Origin: Clostridia bacterium
GTDB lineage: Bacteria; Bacillota; Clostridia; Christensenellales; Borkfalkiaceae
Assembly (NCBI GenBank): GCA_017467345.1
Contig: JAFTSI010000022.1
Location: 1-37,633 of the forward strand
Reading direction: 5' to 3'
DNA length: 37,633 nt
Part shown: piece after piece, positions 1-9,873 of the stretch
Numbering within the stretch: position 1 is the stretch's first letter
Layout: each line of letters opens with the position of its first letter
Made by a program: the position numbers and the translations under genes
The notes under the pieces: model-generated
What the model saw: only the letters and a program-made list of their open reading frames with translations
Told to the model about the DNA's origin: nothing
Databases searched by the model: none

Positions 1-951
1 AATGGTGTCGTTTCCTCAAAAATTTTGAGATTGTCAGCTGTTAGAGACGGTTTGTCGGTCGGACTCAGCGATACATTTACAGTAAACTGGACTCCGTCTG
101 AGTTTACAAAACAACCACAAGGCACAACAATTGTTAATGGCTCAACATATACTTTCACTTGGGATACAACATTTGATGCAAGAGTTAGAATTTTGTATTG
201 GGACACTGAATACAATGATTGGAGTAATGGTGGCGAAACAACAGGACATTCATTCTCTGTAACAAAAAACACAACTCAAGCTATTACTTATAAAGTTGTT
301 GCCGATATACCATATACAATGGCTAATGGTGCTACAAATTATGTGTGGGATGTTGCAACAAGTCAATCTTTCATAGTAAGTTGGGTTGAAGATGTGCCAG
401 AAGAATTTATGGTAACCTATAATAGCAATGGTGGAACTGGTTCAATAATAGGAGATACTGTTGTTGCAGGTGGCACATTTATTCTAAGTGATTGCACATT
501 CACTGCTCCAATAGGTAAGCAATTTGCAGGTTGGGCAGTTGGCAGTATAAATGCCACTCCACTTAAACAGGCTGGCGAACAACTAACTATTACTGGTCAA
601 ACTGTTATATATGCTGTTTGGGACGATATTCCGCACAATCACGACCACGGAACTACTTGGGAAAGCGATGCGAATAATCATTGGAACGAATGTTCTTGTG
701 GTGATAAGGCTAACATAGGCGCACACGAAGATAGCGACAACAACGGCAAATGCGATACTTGTGATTATCAAATGACTAACGTTACACCTAATAACCCTGA
801 ACAACCAAAAGATGGTCTTGGAACGGGTGCAATTATCGGTATTGTTGTAGGTGGTGTTGTAGTTTTCGGTCTTGGCGGTTTTGCAATCTTCTGGTTTGTA
901 ATCAAGAAGAAATCTTTTGCAGATTTAATTGCAATCTTCAAGAAGAAATAA
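1..951 (+). CDS. Membrane-anchored surface protein with InlB B-type repeat, 3' part only
   Basis: The reading frame is open from base 1, so the gene starts before the window; an internal TTG at 25 is not a convincing start. About 316 residues remain. Bases 409-624 encode a Listeria-Bacteroides (InlB B) repeat: a YNSNGGTG opening, FAGWAV in the middle and YAVW at the end. Bases 637-772 encode a His/Cys module (HNHDHG, HWNECSCG, GKCDTCDY) of a kind common in clostridial surface proteins. A Pro/Asn linker, a Gly/Val-rich membrane helix (about 826-905) and a Lys-rich tail ending in KKK follow. There is no LPXTG motif, so anchoring looks transmembrane with the bulk outside. Function is inferred only from architecture; adhesion is plausible but unproven. 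The upstream part (about residues 20-120) looks beta-rich and is not recognised. Confidence 0.75.
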   Translation, partial: NGVVSSKILRLSAVRDGLSVGLSDTFTVNWTPSEFTKQPQGTTIVNGSTYTFTWDTTFDARVRILYWDTEYNDWSNGGETTGHSFSVTKNTTQAITYKVVADIPYTMANGATNYVWDVATSQSFIVSWVEDVPEEFMVTYNSNGGTGSIIGDTVVAGGTFILSDCTFTAPIGKQFAGWAVGSINATPLKQAGEQLTITGQTVIYAVWDDIPHNHDHGTTWESDANNHWNECSCGDKANIGAHEDSDNNGKCDTCDYQMTNVTPNNPEQPKDGLGTGAIIGIVVGGVVVFGLGGFAIFWFVIKKKSFADLIAIFKKK

Positions 952-973
952 GTAACAACTAAATAATTGCGTT

Positions 974-1008
974 TAGGCGGTGGATACGATTATCCACCGC
1001 CTATTTTT
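974..1008 (+). terminator. Intrinsic terminator of the surface protein gene
   Basis: A perfect 13-bp stem (974-986 with 991-1003), loop CGAT, followed by five Ts. Confidence 0.9.
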
Positions 1009-1029
1009 AGTTTAATAGAAACGGTTAAA

Positions 1030-1056
1030 GTCGTCCTATTGTAGGGCGACTTTTTT
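1030..1056 (+). terminator. Second, tandem intrinsic terminator
   Basis: A 9-bp stem (1030-1038 with 1042-1050, one G-U pair) with loop TTG and a run of six Ts. It lies 22 bases after the first terminator and would isolate ruvC from upstream transcription. Confidence 0.8.
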
Positions 1057-1169
1057 GTCGTTTTTGAAAGTTTTTTCATTAAGGGGTTGTATTTTGAAAT
1101 TTCGGTGTTCCGCTTTTTTAAAAAAAATGATAGAGTTTTTTTGCAAAAGTGTTTTAATTGTGGTTTTCA

Positions 1170-1198
1170 TTGACTTTTACTTTAATATAAAGTAAAAT
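1170..1198 (+). promoter_or_regulatory. Promoter of the ruvC cluster, giving an almost leaderless mRNA
   Basis: TTGACT (1170-1175), a 17-base spacer, TAAAAT (1193-1198). The predicted start of transcription is near 1205, two bases from the ruvC ATG at 1207. No ribosome-binding site is present. Confidence 0.75.
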
Positions 1199-1206
1199 AA
1201 ATATGT

Positions 1207-1701
1207 ATGATAATTTTAGGTTTTGACCCCGGTATTGCAACGCTCGGCTACGGGGTAATAAGCGTAGAAAAAGGGCACAATCCACAAGTGGTAGATTACG
1301 GCGTAGTTTTAACACCCAAAGAACAAAACCTTGCCGATAGGCTAACTTTACTTGAAAAGGGCATAAAACAAATTATTGATAAGTATAAGCCTCAAGAGAT
1401 AGCCATTGAAGAATTGTTCTTTGCGAAAAATGTAAAAACAGGTATAGCCGTGGCGCACGCAAGGGGTGTAATACTGCTTACTGCACGCCGTGAGTGTGAA
1501 AAGATTTTTGAATACACACCACTTCAAATCAAGCAAGCCCTAACAGGCTATGGCAGGGCAGATAAAAACCAAATTCAACAAATGGTAAAAACGCTTTTGA
1601 AACTAACTAAAATCCCCAAGCCTGATGATGCGGCAGATGCTTTGGCAGTTGCGCTTGCGCACGCTCAAACAAACAAGTTTAGCGGACTATTTAAGATATA
1701 A
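1207..1701 (+). CDS. ruvC: Holliday junction resolvase RuvC
   Basis: RuvC cuts Holliday junctions symmetrically together with the RuvAB motor in recombinational repair. The 164-residue product has the family length. The acidic catalytic residues are in place: D7 in GFDPG, E68 in IEELFFAKN, and D141 and D144 in PDDAADALA. The ATG at 1207 gives the canonical N-terminus (MIILGFDPG). No Shine-Dalgarno sequence precedes it and the promoter -10 ends nine bases earlier, so translation is probably leaderless. ruvA follows after 12 bases, and the ruvC-ruvA-ruvB order is the standard one. Function is secure; the leaderless reading is inference. Confidence 0.97.
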   Translation: MIILGFDPGIATLGYGVISVEKGHNPQVVDYGVVLTPKEQNLADRLTLLEKGIKQIIDKYKPQEIAIEELFFAKNVKTGIAVAHARGVILLTARRECEKIFEYTPLQIKQALTGYGRADKNQIQQMVKTLLKLTKIPKPDDAADALAVALAHAQTNKFSGLFKI

Positions 1702-1713
1702 AGGGTAAAGAAG

Positions 1714-2307
1714 ATGATAGGATACTTAAAAGGAAAGGTTATTGACCACTCTAACGGTGTGGTAATAATAGAATGTGGTGGCGTTGGCTACGAAGTAACT
1801 TGCTCGGCAAGTGTGTATGCAAACCTTGCCCAAAACGGATATGGCGAAGCCTATATTTATACTGCAGTTCGCGAAGATGAAATTGCATTATTCGGCTTTA
1901 TCAATCAAGAAGAAAAGCGCCTATTTTTGCAACTCATAACCGTTTCGGGAATAGGCCCAAAAATGGGCATATCAATACTATCGTGTATGAACGCGAAAAC
2001 ACTTGTTAAATGTATAGCAAGTGGTGATGCGAAAGGTCTTTCACAAGTAAAAGGTCTTGGCAAAAAAACTGCAGAGCGCATAATTTTGGAACTCCAAGAA
2101 AAAATGGGCGAAGTAGATTTTGAAACGGGCGAAGTTAAAATGGCAACGATAGAAAGTCTTGACGAGGCAGATAGCGAAGCCGTTGACGCGCTCACTTCAC
2201 TTGGCTTTACCAAGAGCGAAAGCACAAGCGCCGTTAAAGAAGCAAAGAGAAACGGTTGCGACACGGTGGAAAAAGTTTTGGCATATGCGTTAAAGCATAT
2301 TAAGTAG
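1714..2307 (+). CDS. ruvA: Holliday junction DNA helicase subunit RuvA
   Basis: RuvA binds the four-way junction as a tetramer and loads RuvB rings for branch migration. The 197-residue product begins with the family hallmark MIGYLKGKV of the OB fold. It continues with the helix-hairpin-helix region ([14 protein letters not shown] near residue 70 and [15 protein letters not shown] near residue 110). An acidic linker leads to a C-terminal RuvB-binding domain ([15 protein letters not shown] onward). A modest ribosome-binding site (AGGGTAAAGAAG) precedes the ATG. It lies between ruvC and ruvB with short gaps, so it is surely cotranscribed. Nothing is odd about it. Confidence 0.97.
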   Translation: MIGYLKGKVIDHSNGVVIIECGGVGYEVTCSASVYANLAQNGYGEAYIYTAVREDEIALFGFINQEEKRLFLQLITVSGIGPKMGISILSCMNAKTLVKCIASGDAKGLSQVKGLGKKTAERIILELQEKMGEVDFETGEVKMATIESLDEADSEAVDALTSLGFTKSESTSAVKEAKRNGCDTVEKVLAYALKHIK

Positions 2308-2314
2308 GAGAATT

Positions 2315-3379
2315 ATGGAAGATTCAGAAAGATTAGTAACCAGCACCATTAGTGAGCAAGAAAACGAAGTAGAAAATGTTTTGCGCCCCAAGTCAATGGA
2401 CGGATATGTTGGACAAGACAAGGTTAAAGATAACCTTGCCGTATATATGAAAGCGGCAAAAATGCGTGGCGACGCATTAGACCATGTTTTACTTTACGGC
2501 CCTGCAGGGCTTGGTAAAACTACCCTTGCGCACATTATCGCAAGTGAAATGGGCACTCAAATTAAAATTACAAGTGGCCCTGCGATAGAAAGAAGTGGCG
2601 ACCTTGCTGCAATACTTACAAACCTTAACGAAAACGATATACTCTTTATTGATGAAATACATAGGCTTAACCACAATGTAGAAGAAATACTCTATCCCGC
2701 TATGGAAGACTTTACTTTGGATTTTATTTTAGGTAAAGGTCCATCTGCAAAAAATGTGCAACTACCTTTGCCAAAGTTTACCTTGGTAGGTGCAACCACA
2801 AGGGCAGGAATGCTATCTTCGCCACTTCGCGATAGGTTTGGCGTTATTTGTAGGTTAGAGTGCTACACTACTGCAGAACTTAGGGAAATAATAGAACGCT
2901 CTGCAAAAAAACTTGGCACAGAAATTGAAGGCTCTGCCGCCGAAGAAGTGGCAAAGCGTAGCCGTGGCACGCCAAGAATTGCAAACAGACTTCTCCGTAG
3001 GGTAAGAGACTTTGCGATTGTTATGGGGCACGATAAAATTGAACTTAGCGACGCAAAGCGTGCTTTAGAAATGTTAGAGATTGACGAATACGGCTTAGAT
3101 GCTATTGATGTTAAGTTATTAAAATCAATGGCAGAAAAGTTTAACGGTGGACCTTGTGGACTTGACACACTATCTGCAACCATCAACGAAGATGCCAACA
3201 CCATTGAAGATGTGTATGAGCCATACTTATTGCAACTTGGCTTTATAGCAAGAACGCCAAGGGGCAGGGTGCTTTGCCAAAAGGGATATGAACATATCGG
3301 CTTAAAAATGCCTGCAAGTAAAAAGGCGCAACTTTCTATGTTTGGAGTATTAGAAAAGGACGATAGTGATGAGAACTGA
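2315..3379 (+). CDS. ruvB: Holliday junction branch-migration ATPase RuvB
   Basis: RuvB is the AAA+ motor that pumps DNA through the RuvA-bound junction. The 354-residue product has Walker A GPAGLGKT (62-69), Walker B IDEIH (about 112-116), a sensor-1 segment with GATTRAG, and the [17 protein letters not shown] sensor-2 region. The C-terminal winged helix ([17 protein letters not shown]) is complete. GGAG lies five bases before the ATG. The last codons overlap the start of queA by 11 bases, which suggests coupled translation. Confidence 0.98.
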   Translation: MEDSERLVTSTISEQENEVENVLRPKSMDGYVGQDKVKDNLAVYMKAAKMRGDALDHVLLYGPAGLGKTTLAHIIASEMGTQIKITSGPAIERSGDLAAILTNLNENDILFIDEIHRLNHNVEEILYPAMEDFTLDFILGKGPSAKNVQLPLPKFTLVGATTRAGMLSSPLRDRFGVICRLECYTTAELREIIERSAKKLGTEIEGSAAEEVAKRSRGTPRIANRLLRRVRDFAIVMGHDKIELSDAKRALEMLEIDEYGLDAIDVKLLKSMAEKFNGGPCGLDTLSATINEDANTIEDVYEPYLLQLGFIARTPRGRVLCQKGYEHIGLKMPASKKAQLSMFGVLEKDDSDEN

Positions 3380-4391
3380 TGATTTTGATTACTACCTTCC
3401 CGAAGAACAAATAGCGCAAACACCAGTTTACCCACGCGATAGTTCAAGGCTACTTGTATTTGATAGAAAAATAGATACCATTAGTCACAAGCACTTTTAC
3501 GATATAACTAACTATTTGCAAGCAGGTGATGTTTTAGTTATTAACAACACCAAAGTTTTGCCTGCAAGAATATTTGCATACACCGTTAACGGTGGTAGGG
3601 TAGAAGTATTGCTTTTAAAACGCCTTAACGCAACCGACTGGGAGGTGCTTGTTAAACCAGGCAAAAAGGCAAAGCCAAACACCACCTTAACTGTAAATGA
3701 AGAACTTAAACTAACCGTTATAGGCAACGAAATAGAAAGTGGTGGAAGAATAATTAGGTTTGAATATAGCGGTGTGTTTGAAGATATTTTGTCAAGGGTA
3801 GGCGAAATGCCCTTGCCACCATACATAACCGAAAAACTTAAAGACCAAAACCGTTACCAAACGGTATATGCAAAAACCGAAGGTAGTGCCGCCGCGCCAA
3901 CGGCAGGCTTGCATTTTACCCCTGAACTTTTGCAAAAATTAAAGGATAAAGGTGTTATAATCGCGCCTGTATTACTTCATGTTGGGCTTGGAACTTTTAG
4001 GCCTGTTAAGGTTGATGATGTAAAAAATCATCATATGCATAAAGAATACTTTGAAGTAAGCGAAGAAACTGCAAACATTATCAACCTTGCAAAAAGTGAA
4101 GGAAGAAGAATAATAGCAGTAGGCACAACAAGTGTTAGAACATTAGAATCTGCAACTGATGAAAATGGAATAGTAAAGGCGCAAAAGGGTGATACTCAAA
4201 TATTTATATATCCCCCCTATAAGTTTAAGTGTATTGATGCTTTAATAACAAACTTTCACTTGCCAAAATCAACTTTACTTATGCTTGTTTCAAGTTTATC
4301 TTCGCGTGAGCGTATGCTTGAAATATACAAAACGGCAGTTGAAGAGAAATATCGTTTTTTCTCTTTTGGCGACGCAATGTTCATTTTATAA
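3369..4391 (+). CDS. queA: S-adenosylmethionine:tRNA ribosyltransferase-isomerase QueA
   Basis: QueA transfers the ribosyl part of AdoMet to preQ1-modified tRNA, giving epoxyqueuosine in the wobble position. The 340-residue product matches the family from [16 protein letters not shown] at the N-terminus through [22 protein letters not shown] and VGLGTFRPV to the conserved C-terminal segment [19 protein letters not shown] at 3366 directly precedes the ATG at 3369; the ATG gives the usual N-terminus and was chosen. The gene overlaps the end of ruvB. tgt, the previous enzyme of the pathway, follows after a 137-base gap. Confidence 0.97.
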   Translation: MRTDDFDYYLPEEQIAQTPVYPRDSSRLLVFDRKIDTISHKHFYDITNYLQAGDVLVINNTKVLPARIFAYTVNGGRVEVLLLKRLNATDWEVLVKPGKKAKPNTTLTVNEELKLTVIGNEIESGGRIIRFEYSGVFEDILSRVGEMPLPPYITEKLKDQNRYQTVYAKTEGSAAAPTAGLHFTPELLQKLKDKGVIIAPVLLHVGLGTFRPVKVDDVKNHHMHKEYFEVSEETANIINLAKSEGRRIIAVGTTSVRTLESATDENGIVKAQKGDTQIFIYPPYKFKCIDALITNFHLPKSTLLMLVSSLSSRERMLEIYKTAVEEKYRFFSFGDAMFIL

Positions 4392-5650
<1,259 letters not shown>

Positions 5651-5677
5651 GGTAAAAAAGTTTTTTTAATAAAATAC

Positions 5678-5706
5678 TTGCCAAAAGTGTATAAATAATA
5701 TAAAAT
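5678..5706 (+). promoter_or_regulatory. Promoter of yajC
   Basis: TTGCCA (5678-5683), a 17-base spacer, TAAAAT (5701-5706). A good AAGGAG site follows at 5723-5728. Confidence 0.65.
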
Positions 5707-5738
5707 TGTAATATAAGAAGTTAAGGAGATAAATAAAA

Positions 5739-6170
5739 ATGAATTTATTAGCATCATCAGGCGTTGGAACTTATATTTTATTAGGCGTATTCGTAGTAGC
5801 GATTATCGGCTTAATGGTATGGCAAAACATTTCAAACAAAAAGCGCGCAAAAGAAGCGCAAGAAATGGTTAACAACATCAAAATCGGCGATAGAGTAAAA
5901 ACTATCGGTGGTATTTGTGGTTTTGTTGCAGAAGTTAACGACGCAGAAAATACCTTCGTTTTAGAAACTGGTATGGAAGGCAAAAAATCATATGTTAAGT
6001 TTGACAAGGCTGCTATCTATCAAACTGCACCTGCAAACGGAACTCAAGCCGTAGAAGAAGTAGTTAAAGAAGAAGTTAAGGAAGAAAAGGTTGAAGAAGC
6101 ACCTGTAGAAGTTGCTACCGAAGAAAAACCTGCTCCTAAAAAAAGAACTACTAAGAAAAAAGCAGAATAA
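5739..6170 (+). CDS. yajC: Preprotein translocase accessory subunit YajC
   Basis: YajC is the small membrane partner of SecDF in the Sec translocase. The 143-residue product has one N-terminal membrane helix (about residues 10-28). A conserved cytoplasmic domain follows, with MVNNIKIGDRVKTIGGICGFVAEV. The tail from about residue 105 is low-complexity, rich in Glu, Val and Lys and ending in a basic stretch, longer than in many homologues. AAGGAG lies 10 bases before the ATG. It has its own promoter but sits in the usual place after tgt. secD and secF are not in the window. Confidence 0.95.
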   Translation: MNLLASSGVGTYILLGVFVVAIIGLMVWQNISNKKRAKEAQEMVNNIKIGDRVKTIGGICGFVAEVNDAENTFVLETGMEGKKSYVKFDKAAIYQTAPANGTQAVEEVVKEEVKEEKVEEAPVEVATEEKPAPKKRTTKKKAE

Positions 6171-6188
6171 TTTTTAAGGCATAAAATT

Positions 6189-6230
6189 AAAACCCCCTAA
6201 ATATCTTATTATAGATAGGTAGGGGGTTTT
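6189..6230 (+). terminator. Terminator or attenuator between yajC and the next gene
   Basis: An 11-bp stem (6189-6199 with 6220-6230) has a 20-base loop and a short T-run that is part of the stem. Its 3' arm carries GGGGG eight bases before the next ATG, so it overlaps the only candidate ribosome-binding site of that gene. Confidence 0.6.
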
Positions 6231-6234
6231 CTTT

Positions 6235-6618
6235 ATGGGAAAGGAAGATATAAAAAACATTTTTATAGAAGTTTTGCGCGCAGTAGTTATATCAATAATT
6301 ACATTACTTATAGGCATACTAATATTTTCGCTTATTGTTAAAAGCGCGTTGCTATCTACAAGTGTTATAAAAATAGTAAACCAGTTTATCAAAACCCTTT
6401 CAATTTTTTTAGGCGCATTTTTTGTGCTTAAAAACAATAGGGGCTTAATTAAAGGTATGGCGCTTGGCATACTTTTTACCATAATATCATATATAATTTT
6501 TGCAATAATGGGTAGTAATGTTTCGCTAAACGGCGCTTTCTTTTTGGACCTATTATTTTGCACAGTAATAGGCTTAATATCTGGCATAATTTCAGTTAAT
6601 ATCCGTAAAAAAGATTAA
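6235..6618 (+). CDS. Small membrane protein of the TIGR04086 type
   Basis: The 127-residue product is almost entirely hydrophobic, with four predicted membrane helices (about residues 12-33, 43-64, 73-92 and 100-120) and a KKD tail. Its size, helix pattern and position directly after yajC match the TIGR04086 membrane family of Firmicutes, whose function is unknown. The only possible ribosome-binding site is the G-run in the 3' arm of the preceding hairpin. Expression probably depends on readthrough from yajC. The family assignment is by pattern and context, not by a catalytic motif. Confidence 0.75.
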   Translation: MGKEDIKNIFIEVLRAVVISIITLLIGILIFSLIVKSALLSTSVIKIVNQFIKTLSIFLGAFFVLKNNRGLIKGMALGILFTIISYIIFAIMGSNVSLNGAFFLDLLFCTVIGLISGIISVNIRKKD

Positions 6619-6620
6619 AA

Positions 6621-6650
6621 AACCCGTGGGCAAAATATTGCCCACGGGTT
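6621..6650 (-). terminator. Bidirectional terminator between two convergent genes
   Basis: A perfect 13-bp stem (6621-6633 with 6638-6650), loop AATA. Read on the minus strand it ends in six Ts, a strong terminator for the aminopeptidase gene; on the plus strand the T-run is weaker. Confidence 0.85.
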
Positions 6651-6663
6651 AATTATTTAATTA

Positions 6664-7890
6664 TTATATAGCCCATTCGCCATCAATAAAGATTTGAACC
6701 TTTTCGCCGTTTTCTTTAACGCCAACAACATTTAAATCGGGTGTGCCTATCATAAAGTCAACATGCATATTAGAATTATTTAGCCCCTTTTTAGTTAACT
6801 CTTTTTTAGTTAGGTTTGCTCCATTTTTAACGGTGGTGGGGTATCCTTCGCCTATAGCCAAGTGGCAACTTGCATTTTCGTCAAATAGAGTGTTGTAAAG
6901 CAAAACCTTTCGTTTTGCAATGGGTGAGTTTTTGCCTATAAGCGCAACTTCGCCAAGCCTTTTTGTTCCATTATCGGTGTTTATAAGTTCTTTTAATGTT
7001 TCGTAGCCTTCTTTTGCATAGAAGTCTACGATTTTTCCATTTTTAAAGGTAAGCGAAAAGTCTTTTATAAGCGTTCCGTTTTCGCATAAAGGAAGTGCCG
7101 ATTTAACTATGCCATCAACCCTATCTTTATGTGGCGCAGTAAACACTTCTTCGGTGGGCATATTCGCCACAAACTTAATTCCATCTTTAGCCACTTCTTC
7201 TGCAGAAAGCCAAATGGCATCTTCGCAAAGCCCAACCGATAGGTTAGTTCCTAATGAGTTTGTAAAAATGAGTTTAGTAAACTTGCTTTCGTTTAGAAAG
7301 TTTGCCCTTTTGTTAAGTGTTTCAATATGCTTTTTCCAAGCATCAACAGGGCTTTCTTCATTAAGGCGCATAGTATCTTCAATAAGGTTAGATAAATCAC
7401 TTTCAGGGTTTGAAGAAGTGGGGAACACTAACTTTGCCCACTCTAAAGTAGGCACCGAAACCACGCACCACCTAATACCGTTAGACATAACTTCGTTTGA
7501 AAACTTTTTAAGTGCTATTGCGCGCGCCTTTGCGCTTTTTGAAAGCCTAACTGCATCAACCCCCTCAAACGCCTTTGGGTTTTCGGCAGAAATAGCAACA
7601 TAGCAAAACCCATTTTTAACTAAATCCATTTTTCCATCAACAAACCATTTAGGCACATTTGTTAAAGCAGATAATTGGGCGCACTCATAGTTAAGCCTTT
7701 CAACTTCTTCGTCGCTCCACCTAATTCTAACAATTTTTGCGCCAAGTTTATATGCTGCGCGCGTAAAAGCAACAGCAACTTCGCGCTTACTTGTTGGGCA
7801 AGCCACTTCTAAGCCTTGACCAACTTGCAAATTAATACCAACTTGTAAAACCAAATCGGCAAACTTATCTAAAGTTTCATTTTTAAGCAT
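6664..7890 (-). CDS. Aminopeptidase of family M29 (thermophilic-type metallopeptidase)
   Basis: This is a cytoplasmic dinuclear-metal aminopeptidase that trims N-terminal residues from peptides. The 408-residue product matches the M29 layout. Metal-ligand segments near the C-terminal half include NMPTEEVFTAP, RLGEVALIG, CHLAIGEGYP and MHVDFMIGTPDL. The frame stays open upstream to 7962, but the ATG at 7888-7890 is preferred: it has AGGAG seven bases before it and gives the family N-terminus (MLKNETLDKFADLVL). It is a single-gene unit with its own promoter and terminator. Substrate preference cannot be read from the sequence. Confidence 0.92.
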   Translation of the reverse strand: MLKNETLDKFADLVLQVGINLQVGQGLEVACPTSKREVAVAFTRAAYKLGAKIVRIRWSDEEVERLNYECAQLSALTNVPKWFVDGKMDLVKNGFCYVAISAENPKAFEGVDAVRLSKSAKARAIALKKFSNEVMSNGIRWCVVSVPTLEWAKLVFPTSSNPESDLSNLIEDTMRLNEESPVDAWKKHIETLNKRANFLNESKFTKLIFTNSLGTNLSVGLCEDAIWLSAEEVAKDGIKFVANMPTEEVFTAPHKDRVDGIVKSALPLCENGTLIKDFSLTFKNGKIVDFYAKEGYETLKELINTDNGTKRLGEVALIGKNSPIAKRKVLLYNTLFDENASCHLAIGEGYPTTVKNGANLTKKELTKKGLNNSNMHVDFMIGTPDLNVVGVKENGEKVQIFIDGEWAI

Positions 7891-7910
7891 AACATAACTC
7901 CTATACGGGT

Positions 7911-7940
7911 ATTTTATACCCAAGTTAAATATGTTGTCAA
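7911..7940 (-). promoter_or_regulatory. Promoter of the aminopeptidase gene
   Basis: On the minus strand, TTGACA (7935-7940), a 16-base spacer and TATAAA (7913-7918); TAAAAT (7911-7916) with an 18-base spacer is an alternative -10. Confidence 0.7.
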
Positions 7941-7982
7941 GCGCGTAGCAAAGCGAATACACACTATTATTAGCGAATTATA

Positions 7983-8011
7983 TTGACTTTTGGTAGGGGC
8001 AGTAGTATAAT
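7983..8011 (+). promoter_or_regulatory. Promoter of dxs
   Basis: TTGACT (7983-7988), a 17-base spacer, TATAAT (8006-8011). Confidence 0.8.
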
Positions 8012-8045
8012 ATTAAAAATATTATAAAAATTATTTTGGGTGTGT

Positions 8046-9851
8046 ATGTCCGTTTTAGAAAAGGTTAATTCAAAAACCGACCTTAAACAACTAAATATTG
8101 CCGAACTTAAAGATTTAGCCAAAGAAATTCGCTGTAAAATTGTGGAAACGGCATCTACAAACGGTGGGCATTTAGCGTCAAATCTTGGCGTGGTAGAACT
8201 AACTATCGCGCTACACTATGTGTTTGACTTGCCAACCGATAAACTTGTTTTTGATGTAGGGCATCAATGCTACACCCATAAAATACTATCTGGCAGAAAG
8301 GAAGAGTTTTCTTCTATAAGAACTTCTAACGGCATTTCAGGTTTCCCCGATAAAGATGAAAGTGAGTTTGACACCTTTACGGTAGGCCACGCAGGCACAT
8401 CACTTGCGCAAGGCTTAGGCCTATGCTCTGCGCGTGATAAGCAGGGCGAAGATTACTCTGTTGTAGTTGTGGTTGGTGATGGCTCTTTTTCAAACGGCTT
8501 GAACTTAGAAGCCCTAACTGCAAGCGACGCTAAACCTAAAAACTTAATAGTAGTGCTTAACGATAACGGTATGAGCATTGCTAAAAACAATAACGGTTTT
8601 TATAAGTTCATTTCTAAATCCACCACAAAGCGTGGCTACCTAAAATTAAAGCGCGGTGTTAAAAAGGTGTTTAGAAACTCTATTATAACTAAGTTCCTTA
8701 AAAAATGCCGTGGCGCAATTAAAAGGCTATTCAATAAAAACTATTATTTAGAGTCGTTTGGCTTTAAGTTTGTTGGCAACACCGATGGCAAACATTTAGA
8801 AGAATTAATTTCAATTCTTCAAAAGGTTAAAAATTTATCTAAAACCAAAGCCGTGTTCTTGCACCTTAACACCACCAAAGGTATGGGTCTTGAAGAAGCC
8901 GAAAATATGGCAGAAGATTTCCACGGTGTAGGCAAAAACCTAAAAGTAGGTAGTGGCGATTTTTCTACTGCGTTTGGCAAAAAGGTTTGCTCACTAATAG
9001 AAAATGATAAAAACATAATAGCAATCACCGCGGGTATGACTTGTGGAACAGGCCTTAAACCCGTGCGTGAAAACTATCCAGATAATTTTGTAGATGTAGG
9101 CATAGCCGAAGAATATGCCGTAACCTATGCGGCAGGTTTAGCAACGGGCGGGATAAAACCCATAGTTGCAGTATACTCAACCTTTTTGCAAAGGTCATAT
9201 GACCAGATTTTGCATGATGTTTGTATTCCAAACCTACCTGTAATTTTTTGCGTAGATAGGGCAGGGTTTGTTGGTAGTGATGGTCAAACCCACCAAGGCT
9301 TATTTGACCTTTCGTATTTACTACACTTGCCAAACCTAAAAGTATTTGCGCCTAAAAACACAAGCGAACTTAATAAAATGCTTGAATATGCATTAACCCT
9401 AAACTGTCCAGTAGCAATTCGCTATCCTAACGGCAAGCATAGTGATGAGCCGTGCCAAGATGAAGATATTAGCAAGTGGCAAAAAACTTACGATTTTGGG
9501 AATAGCGTGAGCGTTTTAGCAGTAGGGCCAAGAATGAACGCGCTTGCGCTTAAAACTGTTAAAGAAAACAACTTAAACGCAACCGTATATAATGCAAGGT
9601 GCGTTAAGCCACTTGATAGCAAGGTTTTAGATGATATTAAAAATGGCAAAATAATCACCTTGGAAGAAAACGGATTGATAGGTGGATTTGGTAGTTTGGT
9701 TTCAAACTACTATAAAGAAAAGGGCGTGCTTGCAAAGGTAGTTTCACTTGGCGTGAAAGACGGGTTTGTTAAACACGGTAGCGTAGAAAATCAACTTTAT
9801 GAAAACGGGCTTTCGGAAGAAAATCTAAAAGCCGAAATAGAAAGCAACTAA
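8046..9851 (+). CDS. dxs: 1-deoxy-D-xylulose-5-phosphate synthase
   Basis: DXS condenses pyruvate and glyceraldehyde 3-phosphate with thiamine diphosphate, the entry to the MEP isoprenoid pathway. Visible motifs are DVGHQCYTHKILSGR, the thiamine-diphosphate signature GDGSFSNGLNLEAL ending in NDN, and DVGIAEEYAVTYAAGLA with the catalytic Glu. RAGFVGSDGQTHQGLFDLSYL and a C-terminal transketolase domain complete it. Length is 601 residues from the ATG at 8046; a GTG at 8040 in the same frame would add two residues. The ATG is favoured by GGGTG just before it. The neighbouring genes are not other isoprenoid genes; a membrane dehydratase follows after 22 bases and may be cotranscribed. Confidence 0.96.
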   Translation: MSVLEKVNSKTDLKQLNIAELKDLAKEIRCKIVETASTNGGHLASNLGVVELTIALHYVFDLPTDKLVFDVGHQCYTHKILSGRKEEFSSIRTSNGISGFPDKDESEFDTFTVGHAGTSLAQGLGLCSARDKQGEDYSVVVVVGDGSFSNGLNLEALTASDAKPKNLIVVLNDNGMSIAKNNNGFYKFISKSTTKRGYLKLKRGVKKVFRNSIITKFLKKCRGAIKRLFNKNYYLESFGFKFVGNTDGKHLEELISILQKVKNLSKTKAVFLHLNTTKGMGLEEAENMAEDFHGVGKNLKVGSGDFSTAFGKKVCSLIENDKNIIAITAGMTCGTGLKPVRENYPDNFVDVGIAEEYAVTYAAGLATGGIKPIVAVYSTFLQRSYDQILHDVCIPNLPVIFCVDRAGFVGSDGQTHQGLFDLSYLLHLPNLKVFAPKNTSELNKMLEYALTLNCPVAIRYPNGKHSDEPCQDEDISKWQKTYDFGNSVSVLAVGPRMNALALKTVKENNLNATVYNARCVKPLDSKVLDDIKNGKIITLEENGLIGGFGSLVSNYYKEKGVLAKVVSLGVKDGFVKHGSVENQLYENGLSEENLKAEIESN

Positions 9852-9873
9852 CTTTAAGAAAAAGGTAAGACTT

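Noticed and set aside
583-804. Minus-strand frame inside the surface protein gene
   Set aside because: No ribosome-binding site or recognisable domain; it is the shadow of a well-supported coding frame.
7891-7962. Upstream extension of the aminopeptidase frame
   Set aside because: It overlaps the mapped promoter boxes; the ATG at 7888-7890 has AGGAG and the family N-terminus.
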